This document shows positions 1-5,608 of a stretch of 6,787 bases of DNA, piece by piece (position 1 is the first letter of the stretch; every line of letters starts with the position of its first letter). The DNA is from DALYDP01 sp964348685. Its GTDB lineage: Bacteria; Patescibacteriota; Gracilibacteria; Peribacterales; Peribacteraceae. The stretch covers positions 1 to 6,787 of the forward strand of contig CAYGDM010000061.1 of NCBI GenBank assembly GCA_964348685.1, written 5' to 3'. A program made the translations under genes and the position numbers. The notes beneath the pieces were generated by a model. It was not told the DNA's origin. It did no database searches and worked only from the letters and a program-made list of their open reading frames with translations.

Positions 1-983
1 GCTTCGACTGCGCCAACAAGTGCGGCAAGCTCGGCAAACGCTTCATCTCGGGCGAAGGCCACATCCGCATGATGGCCGCCGCCCAGCCGTTCATCTCCGG
101 CGCGATCAGCAAGACGATCAACCTCCCGAACGAAGCGACGATCGAAGATATCAAGAACGCCTACTTCCTTAGCTGGAAGCTCGGCGTGAAGGCCAACGCC
201 CTCTACCGCGACGGTTGCAAGATGAGCCAAGCGCTCAACACTCAGTCCGATAAGAAGGCCGAGAAGAAAAAGGTCGAAGTTCAGATCGTCGAGAAGATCG
301 TGATCAAGGAAATGCCGCGCCGCAGGAAGCTTCCCGACGAGCGCAATTCGGTGACGCACAAGTTCTCGATCGCCGGCCACGAAGGCTACATCACGGTCGG
401 CATGTACGAAGACGGCACCGCAGGCGAGATCTTCATCAAAATGAACAAAGAAGGATCGACGCTCTCGGGTGTGATGGACATGTGGGCCACGAGCATGTCG
501 ATGAACCTGCAGTACGGCGTGCCGCTTGAAGTGCTCTGCACGAAGATGGCGCACTCGCGCTTCGACCCGATGGGCATGACGACGAACAAGGAAATCCCGA
601 TGGCGAAGAGCTTCATGGATTACCTCGGTCGCTGGCTTGCCCTCAAGTTCCTCACGAAGGAAAAGGCGATGCAGATCCACAACCACGACCTCGTGGAAGA
701 GTCATACCGCACGGGTTCCAAGAGCAAGGATGCGTTCGCGATGCGTTTGCAGATCGTCGACGAAGGAGCGCCTGCGCCCGCCGATATGCTTCCCGAAACG
801 TCCGTCGTGAAAGAGCTTGAAGTCGAAACGAAGGCCGAGAACGGATCGCTCTCGAAGACCGAACTCGCCAAACTTCAAGGTTTCACCGGTTCGCTCTGTT
901 CTTCGTGCTCCAGCGTGAAGATGAAGCGAAACGGTTCGTGCGAAGTGTGCCTCGATTGCGGTAACACGAGCGGTTGTTCCTGA
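1..983 (+). CDS. nrdJ: Class II (adenosylcobalamin-dependent) ribonucleoside-diphosphate/triphosphate reductase, C-terminal part; 5' end outside window
   Basis: Reduces ribonucleotides to deoxyribonucleotides in the cytoplasm using an adenosylcobalamin radical, without oxygen, so it supplies DNA precursors. The frame is already open at base 3 and gives 326 residues, about the last third of a usual NrdJ. The first residues read FDCANKCGKLGKRF and continue through GHIRMMAAAQPFISGAISKT, a stretch highly characteristic of NrdJ; the ATG at 69 is therefore internal, not a start. After a Lys/Glu-rich linker (around bases 255-320) comes RRRKLPDERNSVTHKF and a TSCPD-type domain (about bases 355-660). 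The end carries CSSC, then CEVC and CGNTSGCS: a cysteine-rich tail expected to bind zinc and/or shuttle reducing equivalents to the active site. TGA stop at 981-983 is followed by an intrinsic terminator, so this is the last gene of its transcript. Identification is very firm; the catalytic barrel itself lies upstream of the window. Confidence 0.95.
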   Translation, partial: FDCANKCGKLGKRFISGEGHIRMMAAAQPFISGAISKTINLPNEATIEDIKNAYFLSWKLGVKANALYRDGCKMSQALNTQSDKKAEKKKVEVQIVEKIVIKEMPRRRKLPDERNSVTHKFSIAGHEGYITVGMYEDGTAGEIFIKMNKEGSTLSGVMDMWATSMSMNLQYGVPLEVLCTKMAHSRFDPMGMTTNKEIPMAKSFMDYLGRWLALKFLTKEKAMQIHNHDLVEESYRTGSKSKDAFAMRLQIVDEGAPAPADMLPETSVVKELEVETKAENGSLSKTELAKLQGFTGSLCSSCSSVKMKRNGSCEVCLDCGNTSGCS

Positions 984-1006
984 GCGGTCCCTTCAGAGCG
1001 ATGAAG

Positions 1007-1038
1007 AAACACCCCGAGCGACGAGCCGGGGTGTTTTT
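1007..1038 (+). terminator. Intrinsic terminator of nrdJ
   Basis: A perfect 10-bp stem, 1007-1016 (AAACACCCCG) paired with 1027-1036 (CGGGGTGTTT), closes a 10-base loop and runs into a T-tract at 1034-1038. It starts 24 bases after the nrdJ stop codon. It is the only textbook Rho-independent terminator in the window. Only three bases separate its T-tract from the -10 box of the next gene. Confidence 0.9.
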
Positions 1039-1041
1039 CGG

Positions 1042-1047
1042 TATACT
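1042..1047 (+). promoter_or_regulatory. -10 box for the 143-aa gene, predicting a leaderless mRNA
   Basis: TATACT matches the TATAAT consensus at five of six bases. With normal spacing the first transcribed base would be 1054, exactly the A of the ATG. No Shine-Dalgarno-like purine run lies between this box and the start codon. The matching -35 position (around 1019-1024) falls inside the loop of the preceding terminator and shows no TTGACA, so the promoter would depend mainly on its -10 box. Predicted from sequence only. Confidence 0.55.
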
Positions 1048-1053
1048 CGCTTC

Positions 1054-1485
1054 ATGTCCGACTCCTTCCTCGATCGCCTCGCCGGTCCCGAAAAACAGCG
1101 CATCATCAAGCGGCTCCGCAGCCCCGAAGCGTACGAACGTTTGCGCGAGAAGGTGAAGGGTCCTGAAGATCTCGAGCAGGAGTTGGATCGCGCGGAAAAA
1201 GTTGCGGAGCTCCACTTTGCGTTGGAATCCGATACGGGCACGTATGAAAAAATGAAATCGTTCGTCGAGCGTTCCTTGAAAGAAGAGGGGATCGACGCAC
1301 TCATCGAGAAGCCGGATGAACTGTCGGACGATGCGCGTGACGCACTGAAGGAAGGACGGTTCACGCTTACGATTTCATCCGATGAAACACTGACGTTGTT
1401 GCCGGAGGGGAACGTCAATGAAACGATTCCCGTGAAGATGTCTCTTCTGGAATCGTGTGTGTCTCAGCTTTCCGGAAACGCGTGA
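1054..1485 (+). CDS. Hypothetical charged helical protein, 143 aa
   Basis: Not recognised as a named family. The protein is soluble: no signal peptide and no membrane segment. Residues 1-80 are rich in Lys, Arg, Glu and Asp and look strongly helical, perhaps coiled-coil in part (around 12-75, with LRSPEAYERLREKV and a Glu/Leu-rich stretch after it). Residues 84-104 are acidic (PDELSDDARDALKEG). The last 40 residues change character to short strand-like pieces (RFTLTISS, LTLLPEGNVNETIPVKM), suggesting a small C-terminal domain. Start at 1054 is supported by the TATACT box six bases upstream and by the preceding terminator. Codon use matches its neighbours. From general recollection, small proteins of this pattern (N-terminal 'RL..EAYE.LREKVK', C-terminal 'LPEG.V.E.IPVK') occur in Patescibacteria without known function; this is not verified here. 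It stands alone between a terminator and a convergent hairpin, so it is probably monocistronic. Confidence 0.75.
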   Translation: MSDSFLDRLAGPEKQRIIKRLRSPEAYERLREKVKGPEDLEQELDRAEKVAELHFALESDTGTYEKMKSFVERSLKEEGIDALIEKPDELSDDARDALKEGRFTLTISSDETLTLLPEGNVNETIPVKMSLLESCVSQLSGNA

Positions 1486-1487
1486 TA

Positions 1488-1500
1488 CCCGCGAGGCGGG
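1488..1500. terminator. Short GC hairpin between convergent stop codons; possible weak bidirectional terminator
   Basis: CCCGC (1488-1492) pairs with GCGGG (1496-1500) around a GAG triloop. It begins two bases after the TGA of the 143-aa gene and ends one base before the TAA of the possible minus-strand microprotein, so it fills the gap between two convergent reading frames. Neither strand has a T-tract after it, so it would be an atypical terminator or an mRNA 3'-end stabiliser. Confidence 0.35.
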
Positions 1501-1501
1501 G

Positions 1502-1558
1502 TTAGATCGCGACGAACAAGAGGCCGAAGCAGCAGATGAAGAAAAACCACCAATTCAT
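1502..1558 (-). CDS. Possible 18-residue hydrophobic membrane microprotein
   Basis: On the minus strand, an ATG at 1558 opens MNWWFFFICCFGLLFVAI followed by TAA. Nearly every residue is hydrophobic, including two Trp, four Phe and two Cys, so the product would be a bare single membrane segment. Sixteen of eighteen codons end in G or C, as in the confirmed genes, and the stop is followed at once by the 1488-1500 hairpin. Against it: very short length, no Shine-Dalgarno sequence (as for other genes here), and no clear promoter. The frame stays open upstream of the ATG for at least 19 codons without another ATG, GTG or TTG start. A 26-codon frame on the plus strand covers the same bases from 1536, but its product is less protein-like. 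Function unknown. Confidence 0.3.
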   Translation of the reverse strand: MNWWFFFICCFGLLFVAI

Positions 1559-1757
1559 ATCGGCGAGGAGCGTACGCCCGATGCGCTTTCTTCTACAAGC
1601 GCACCGTAAGAAATAGCCCTTGCGGAAGCCTAAAAAGCTGAACACATTAGTATTCCAGTCTGCGTGTCCCACTCAGAAGCGACATCGGTTTTTCTTTTTG
1701 GTACTGCGAAAAATCGAACGCATAGATCCACGCATCGCACGGTGTACCGTTGTACAA
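1559..1757. other. Intergenic stretch without a recognisable gene; two weak inverted repeats
   Basis: Both strands were read for genes, tRNA-like cloverleaves and repeats. No protein frame with the window's codon character is visible. Two inverted repeats occur. The first pairs 1685-1694 (TCGGTTTTTC) with 1708-1717 (GAAAAATCGA), with one G-T pair and a 13-base loop. The second, TGTAC-CGTT-GTACA at 1743-1756, lies just beyond the stop of the RNHCP gene. Either could shape the 3' end of the ychF-RNHCP transcript, but neither has a proper T-tract on the minus strand. Base composition is more mixed than in the genes. Confidence 0.4.
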
Positions 1758-2069
1758 TCACTCTTGCTGTGGATTTCGTGTGGAAAACTCCGTCAACGCG
1801 TCATCAGGTGCGGCGATATTCGGAATATTCTTCCCACACAGGGTGCACACGTGCTCGATCATCCAGCCCTTGTTGCCACGGTATTCAAGGCCGCGCGGTT
1901 GCATGAGGCCGAGGCAGAGCGACGCGCGGTCGCCGGGTCCGTCTTTGTCGACGTGCTTGCTCCACAAACAGAACGGACAGTGATTGCGATAGCTTCCGTT
2001 CTCCAACTCTTCCACGTGTTTTCCACAATGCTCACACGTGAAGGCCTCTTGGCGTGCGATGAATGGCAT
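1758..2069 (-). CDS. RNHCP domain-containing zinc-ribbon protein, 103 aa
   Basis: A small predicted zinc-binding protein of the RNHCP family (Pfam RNHCP), whose biochemical role is not established. The family signature is plain: SYRNHCPFCLWSKHVD at residues 26-41, with R28-N29-H30-C31-P32 giving the family its name. Metal-binding pairs are C12-x2-C15, C31-x2-C34 and C75-x2-C78, with H30 and H39 near by; GDRASLCLGLM (46-56) and a glycine-rich RGNKGW segment (64-69) are further family landmarks. Length is normal for the family and there is no signal peptide, so it should be cytoplasmic. The ATG at 2069 lies 6 bases after the ychF stop on the same strand, so the two are almost certainly co-transcribed, which hints at a link to translation or nucleic acids. 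No Shine-Dalgarno sequence is visible before the start. The last 15 residues are not conserved-looking. Confidence 0.9.
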   Translation of the reverse strand: MPFIARQEAFTCEHCGKHVEELENGSYRNHCPFCLWSKHVDKDGPGDRASLCLGLMQPRGLEYRGNKGWMIEHVCTLCGKNIPNIAAPDDALTEFSTRNPQQE

Positions 2070-2075
2070 GTGTGT

Positions 2076-3167
2076 TCAGACGTTGAACAGGAAGTTAAAC
2101 ATGTCACCGTCCTTCACGACGTATGTTTTTCCTTCGGTGCGGAGTTTGCCCGCTTCGCGCGCGCCCTTCTCGCCGCCGTACTGCACGAAGTCCTCGTAGG
2201 CGATCGTCTCCGCGCGAATGAACCCGCGTTCGAAGTCGGTGTGGATGACGCCCGCGGCTTGCGGCGCGGTCGAATCCTTCAGCACGTTCCACGCGCGCAC
2301 TTCTTTCACACCCGCGGTGAAGTACGTGATGTACCCGAGCGCGCGGTAGGCGCCTTTGATGAGCCGGTCGAGACCCGACGACGTGACGCCGAGGTCCGCG
2401 AGGAATACAAACGCGTCTTCCGGCGCGAGCTCGATGAGTTCTTCTTCGATCTTCGCCGAGATGCACACAACTTCGGCGGAGGAGGGGAGCCCCAGCTGTT
2501 CTTTCGCTTTCTCCGGCGTCAGGGTGGCGAGGTCTGTCTCCGCAACGTTCGCGGCGTAGAGCATCGGTTTCGTGGTGAGCAGCTGAAAGCTTTTGGCGAT
2601 CGGCTGTTCTTCGGGCAGTAGTTGCGCGTCGCGCGCTGCGTTGCCCGCGCGCAACGGCACTGCCAACTTCTCGCACACCGCCAGTTCGAGCGCGAGGTCC
2701 TTGTTGTTTCTGGCGCCGTTCTTGATGCGGTCCATGCGCTTCTCGATCGCCTGCAAGTCGGCGAGCACGAGTTCAAGCTCGATGATTTCGCGGTCGCGCT
2801 TCGGGTCGACCGATCCTTCGACGTGGATGACGTCGCCGCCGGTGAACACGCGCACCACGTGGCAGATCGCGTCGACTTCGCGGATGTGGCTGAGGAATGC
2901 GTTGCCGAGACCTTCGCCCGTGCTGGCGCCTTTCACGAGGCCGGCGATATCGACGAACTCGATCGCGGCGGGGACGGTCTTCTCCGGCTTCACCATGTCG
3001 GCCAGTTTCGCGAGGCGTTCATCCGGCACCTCGACGATGCCGACGTTCGGCTCGATTGTGCAGAACGGGTAGTTCGCCGCTTGGGCGCCCTTGCTGCGGG
3101 TGAGTGCGTTGAACAAGGTGGATTTGCCTACGTTGGGAAGGCCGACGATTCCGATTTTGAGTGCCAT
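2076..3167 (-). CDS. ychF: Redox-regulated ribosome-associated ATPase YchF (Obg-related, OLA1 family)
   Basis: A P-loop NTPase of the Obg/HflX group that binds ribosomes and prefers ATP to GTP; it is nearly universal, cytoplasmic and linked to translation and stress control. Starting from the ATG at 3167 the protein has 363 residues, the same as E. coli YchF, and opens with MALKIGIVGLPNVGKST. The frame extends upstream to an ATG at 3224, but those 19 extra residues are unlike the family and run into the promoter region, so 3167 is chosen. Visible motifs: P-loop GLPNVGKST (9-17), DIAG (73-76), NVAE (207-210), the family's replacement of the GTP-specifying NKxD, SAK (237-239), and a C-terminal TGS domain from about 278 (TYFTAGVKEVRAW, AAGVIHTDFERGFIRAE, QYGGEKGAREAGK) to the terminal FNV. 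Downstream the RNHCP gene follows after 6 bases. The upstream region is shared with the divergent sortase gene; no clear Shine-Dalgarno or minus-strand promoter was found. Confidence 0.97.
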   Translation of the reverse strand: MALKIGIVGLPNVGKSTLFNALTRSKGAQAANYPFCTIEPNVGIVEVPDERLAKLADMVKPEKTVPAAIEFVDIAGLVKGASTGEGLGNAFLSHIREVDAICHVVRVFTGGDVIHVEGSVDPKRDREIIELELVLADLQAIEKRMDRIKNGARNNKDLALELAVCEKLAVPLRAGNAARDAQLLPEEQPIAKSFQLLTTKPMLYAANVAETDLATLTPEKAKEQLGLPSSAEVVCISAKIEEELIELAPEDAFVFLADLGVTSSGLDRLIKGAYRALGYITYFTAGVKEVRAWNVLKDSTAPQAAGVIHTDFERGFIRAETIAYEDFVQYGGEKGAREAGKLRTEGKTYVVKDGDMFNFLFNV

Positions 3168-3217
3168 AGAGTGCAGAGAGTAGCCTAAAACAACGAAATT
3201 TCCACCTTGCAAAAACA

Positions 3218-3245
3218 TTGACAAATATATTATTTATGATAAAGT
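3218..3245 (+). promoter_or_regulatory. Promoter of the sortase operon, with short palindrome in the spacer
   Basis: TTGACA at 3218-3223 is a perfect -35 consensus. A 16-base spacer leads to TAAAGT at 3240-3245, a four-of-six -10 match, which predicts transcription starting near 3252, only about four bases before the ATG at 3256. TATGAT at 3235-3240 is a better -10 on its own, but its 11-base spacing to this -35 box is too short. The spacer holds the palindrome AAATA-TAT-TATTT (3223-3235), a possible operator or just AT-rich melting DNA. The block is very AT-rich compared with the flanking genes. Confidence 0.6.
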
Positions 3246-3255
3246 AACTTCCTTT

Positions 3256-4524
3256 ATGGCTCGTCGCGTCCTCTTCTTGGCTTGTCTCTGCGTCCTTCTA
3301 GGCGCGGCGACGTCGGCGTTCAGCGCCACGCCGAAAGAAGCTCCGTGGATCACCCGCGAAGGCGCCGTTGCCATGCTCGTCGAGTCCAAACCGGAGTGGA
3401 AAGGCGATCTGGCCCGCGTCCGCGCGAACCTCGCGCCGATGCCGATCTACACCGATACCGACCAGGACGAATGGTACATCCCTTACCTGGAGGTCGCATT
3501 CGCGAAGGGGCTCATCGAAGCGACCGACTTCCATCGTGAATTCCGCCCCGGCGAACTCCTGAAGCAAGGAGAGGCGATGGCCCTCGCCGTGCGTTACAAG
3601 GCCAATGGCGATGAGTCGAAGATCCCGCAAGAAGAGCCCGATCATCCGCTCTCGATCCCTCTCCACGTGCAGAAAGCGTACGACATGAACCTGACGTTCC
3701 CGGATCCGTTCGAATCGTGGAACGTCATCCGCCGCAGCGATTGGTACACCCTCGCGCGTTCCGCCGGCGTGCCCAGCCCCGAGTCGATCACGTTGATCAT
3801 CCCGCCGAAGACCGTAACGCCAGCCCCCTCGTTGCCGGTCGCGGGTCCGATCGACCAGGGCCTGCTCGACCAGCCGATTTTCCCACAGAACCAACCGACG
3901 TACGTGCAGCCGACGAACACCGGCTTCAAGCCGGAAAATTCCGCGCCAGTGCAGCCTATTTTCAGCCAGCCGACGTTCGTGCCGAACCCTCCGGGATCGC
4001 AGCCCGTGTCATCCGATGATTCGTTTTTAAATACATCGCAGCCCGTCGTCTCGCAGCCGGTGAACTCGAACCCCACGAACACGACTACGCAGACCGCGCC
4101 GACGAACCAATTTACGATCTCGATCCCGGCGCTCGGCATCAACAACATGAAGGTCTCGCATCCCTCGAGCGTCACGACGCAGCAAGGGCTCCTCGCGCCG
4201 CTGCAGGTCGGTCTCGGCCACCTCTTCAGCTATCCGGGTAATGGCGGCACGGTGCTCGTGTACGGCCACAGTTCCAGCTACTCGTGGGACGTGTCGGAAT
4301 TCACGAAGATCTTCCGCACGATCAACAAGCTGAACCCCGGCGATCGCATTTCGATCACCTACGGCGGCAAAACGTATAACTACGAAGTCACGCATAAGCA
4401 GACCGTCGACGCATCGGATATGTCGGCCTACCAAGGCACGGGCAGCGAGAAGCTGATCCTCTACACGTGCTGGCCGCCGGACGACGTGAAGCAGCGGTAC
4501 TTGGTGCACGCGAAGCCGGTCTAA
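3256..4524 (+). CDS. Exported sortase with SLH-like N-terminal region and Gln/Pro-rich linker, 422 aa
   Basis: Sortases are extracytoplasmic cysteine transpeptidases that cut a sorting motif in exported proteins and join them to the cell wall or to each other. Order of parts: signal peptide (1-24, MARRVLFLACLCVLLGAATS then AFSA); an S-layer-homology-like region with ITREGAVAML (32-41), a unit at about 65-113 (YTDTDQDEWYIPYLEVAFAKG, FRPGE, LLKQGEAMALAVR) and a worn third unit at about 137-171; a low-complexity linker at about 185-285 rich in Pro, Gln, Asn and Thr with many QP pairs; then the sortase domain at about 286-422. The catalytic set is complete: His338 (VYGHSS), Cys405 (ILYTCWPP) and Arg414 (KQRYLVHA). 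G321-H322 in GLGHLFSYPG precedes the catalytic strand as usual. It lacks a clear C-terminal membrane anchor, so retention may rely on the SLH-like region or an uncleaved signal. Substrates are not in this window. First gene of a two-gene unit. The class within the sortases is uncertain (D/E/F-like). Confidence 0.92.
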   Translation: MARRVLFLACLCVLLGAATSAFSATPKEAPWITREGAVAMLVESKPEWKGDLARVRANLAPMPIYTDTDQDEWYIPYLEVAFAKGLIEATDFHREFRPGELLKQGEAMALAVRYKANGDESKIPQEEPDHPLSIPLHVQKAYDMNLTFPDPFESWNVIRRSDWYTLARSAGVPSPESITLIIPPKTVTPAPSLPVAGPIDQGLLDQPIFPQNQPTYVQPTNTGFKPENSAPVQPIFSQPTFVPNPPGSQPVSSDDSFLNTSQPVVSQPVNSNPTNTTTQTAPTNQFTISIPALGINNMKVSHPSSVTTQQGLLAPLQVGLGHLFSYPGNGGTVLVYGHSSSYSWDVSEFTKIFRTINKLNPGDRISITYGGKTYNYEVTHKQTVDASDMSAYQGTGSEKLILYTCWPPDDVKQRYLVHAKPV

Positions 4525-4542
4525 CCTTTTTTCCTTCGAAGT

Positions 4543-5559
4543 ATGATGCGGAAAAACCGAACACGATCGAATGCCGAGAGGTCGGGCCCCGTCGCGGTGT
4601 CCGGTCAGGACATGTTGTCGCGTCGGAATCTCCTGCTCGCCGCGATCAGCACGGGAATCGCCTTGGCGGTCGCCACCGTGTGCGTTCGATCGTTCCAGGA
4701 CGACGATGAAGGCATCGACGGCGATTTGTCGCCGGAAAAGCTCAATGCGATCGCCGTCGCGATGAAAGAGGTTTTACCCAAAGGAGCGCGTCACGTCGAA
4801 ATCGTCCTCCATCCGAACGCGAAGAGGCTCGTTACCATCATCCGCCAGCAGCACCTCGATCTGTTGACGATGGACGCCCCCACGTTGGCACCCGAGACGC
4901 TCGCGGTGCAGGAGGATATTGAGAGTATCGTGATTGATCTGCATGATCGTTATCGACTGGCGACGTACGTCGACGAGGGGCTCGATGAACTCGGGTTCGA
5001 TTCCGAAGAACTCGCGTTCCTCGGGGATGTGCTGTTCTTCCAGCAGCTGGGCGTCAAGGATTCGCCGACGTTCGAGGGATTCGCACAAATCCTTCTCGAC
5101 GAGAAGAACGAGGGATATCCGAACATGAAGAAGGGAGCCGCCATAAAGCCGGAAGCATTGATCGCGGAAGTGCGGCAAGCAGGTTCGTTTGAGCGGTGGA
5201 AGAATGACAAGCTTTTGTACGCCAAAGAGACGTCATTGAAATTTTCCGGCTTGAAGCGCGCGAAGCAATCGAAGAGCCTCACGGTGTTGCCCGGCGAATC
5301 CAGGGCACTCAAAGCGGAAATCGGAAACGCCATCATGGAAAGGAAAATGACCGAGATCAAAGGCCCCCTCGTGTTCGACGCCCGCGAAGACCACGCGCTC
5401 GACGTCGCGTTGGCGGCGGAGGCGCAGCACGTCGGAATCGTGTACGGAGCGGCCCACGAATGGACCGACAACGTCCAGCGCCTCAACGCGCTCGCGGACA
5501 ACGATCCGATTTCGCTCGCGGTGATCACGCCGAAACGGTTGCCGAAGTACGCGAAGTAA
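4543..5559 (+). CDS. Membrane-anchored or exported protein with TIKI/TraB/ChaN-like motifs, 338 aa
   Basis: Not assigned to a family with certainty. Near the N-terminus SRRNLLLAA (26-34) followed by a hydrophobic stretch (about 30-48) resembles a twin-arginine export signal or a single membrane anchor. The remaining 290 residues look like one globular, mostly helical domain. Its short motifs recall the TIKI/TraB/PrgY/ChaN superfamily, which includes metal-dependent proteases and haem-binding proteins. These are LVTIIRQQHLDLL (96-108, with H104 in the place of the GxxH His), YVDEGLDEL (142-150), an Arg/Glu pair in DAREDHALDVAL (279-290) and VGIVYGAAHEW (297-307, a second GxxH). The first motif has Arg where the family has Gly, so the match is partial. 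The ATG at 4543 lies 18 bases after the sortase stop with no terminator between, so the two are probably co-transcribed. The in-frame ATG at 4612 (residue 24), right before LSRR, is a credible alternative start; neither has a Shine-Dalgarno sequence. Confidence 0.8.
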   Translation: MMRKNRTRSNAERSGPVAVSGQDMLSRRNLLLAAISTGIALAVATVCVRSFQDDDEGIDGDLSPEKLNAIAVAMKEVLPKGARHVEIVLHPNAKRLVTIIRQQHLDLLTMDAPTLAPETLAVQEDIESIVIDLHDRYRLATYVDEGLDELGFDSEELAFLGDVLFFQQLGVKDSPTFEGFAQILLDEKNEGYPNMKKGAAIKPEALIAEVRQAGSFERWKNDKLLYAKETSLKFSGLKRAKQSKSLTVLPGESRALKAEIGNAIMERKMTEIKGPLVFDAREDHALDVALAAEAQHVGIVYGAAHEWTDNVQRLNALADNDPISLAVITPKRLPKYAK

Positions 5560-5608
5560 CAGTTGTCATTCGACCACGATATCCAACCCCCGCAGGAGCG
5601 ACGCCGTT

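Noticed and set aside
1536..1616. Plus-strand 26-codon frame starting MKKNHQF
   Set aside because: No promoter or Shine-Dalgarno sequence, poor codon character, and it opposes the more protein-like microprotein frame.
1620..2621. Long plus-strand open frame of 333 codons
   Set aside because: It lies opposite the certain ychF and RNHCP genes and its product is Arg/Val/His-rich with no domain; it is a shadow of GC-ending codons.
3168..3224. Upstream ATG at 3224 as the ychF start
   Set aside because: The 19 added residues do not fit the family, and starting at 3167 gives the standard 363-residue protein.
3280..3288. Lipoprotein signal (FLAC, residues 7-10) in the sortase
   Set aside because: The hydrophobic stretch before the Cys is far too short; a normal signal peptide ending AFSA fits better.
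4511..4538. Terminator between the sortase and the TIKI-like gene (T-run at 4527-4532)
   Set aside because: The T-run is not preceded by a stable stem; only a 5-bp CGAAG/CTTCG pairing around it is possible, so co-transcription is preferred.
5536..5556. KRLPKYAK at the C-terminus of the TIKI-like protein as a sortase sorting motif (LPxTG-like)
   Set aside because: Thr and Gly are absent and no hydrophobic segment or basic tail follows, so it cannot act as a normal cell-wall sorting signal.
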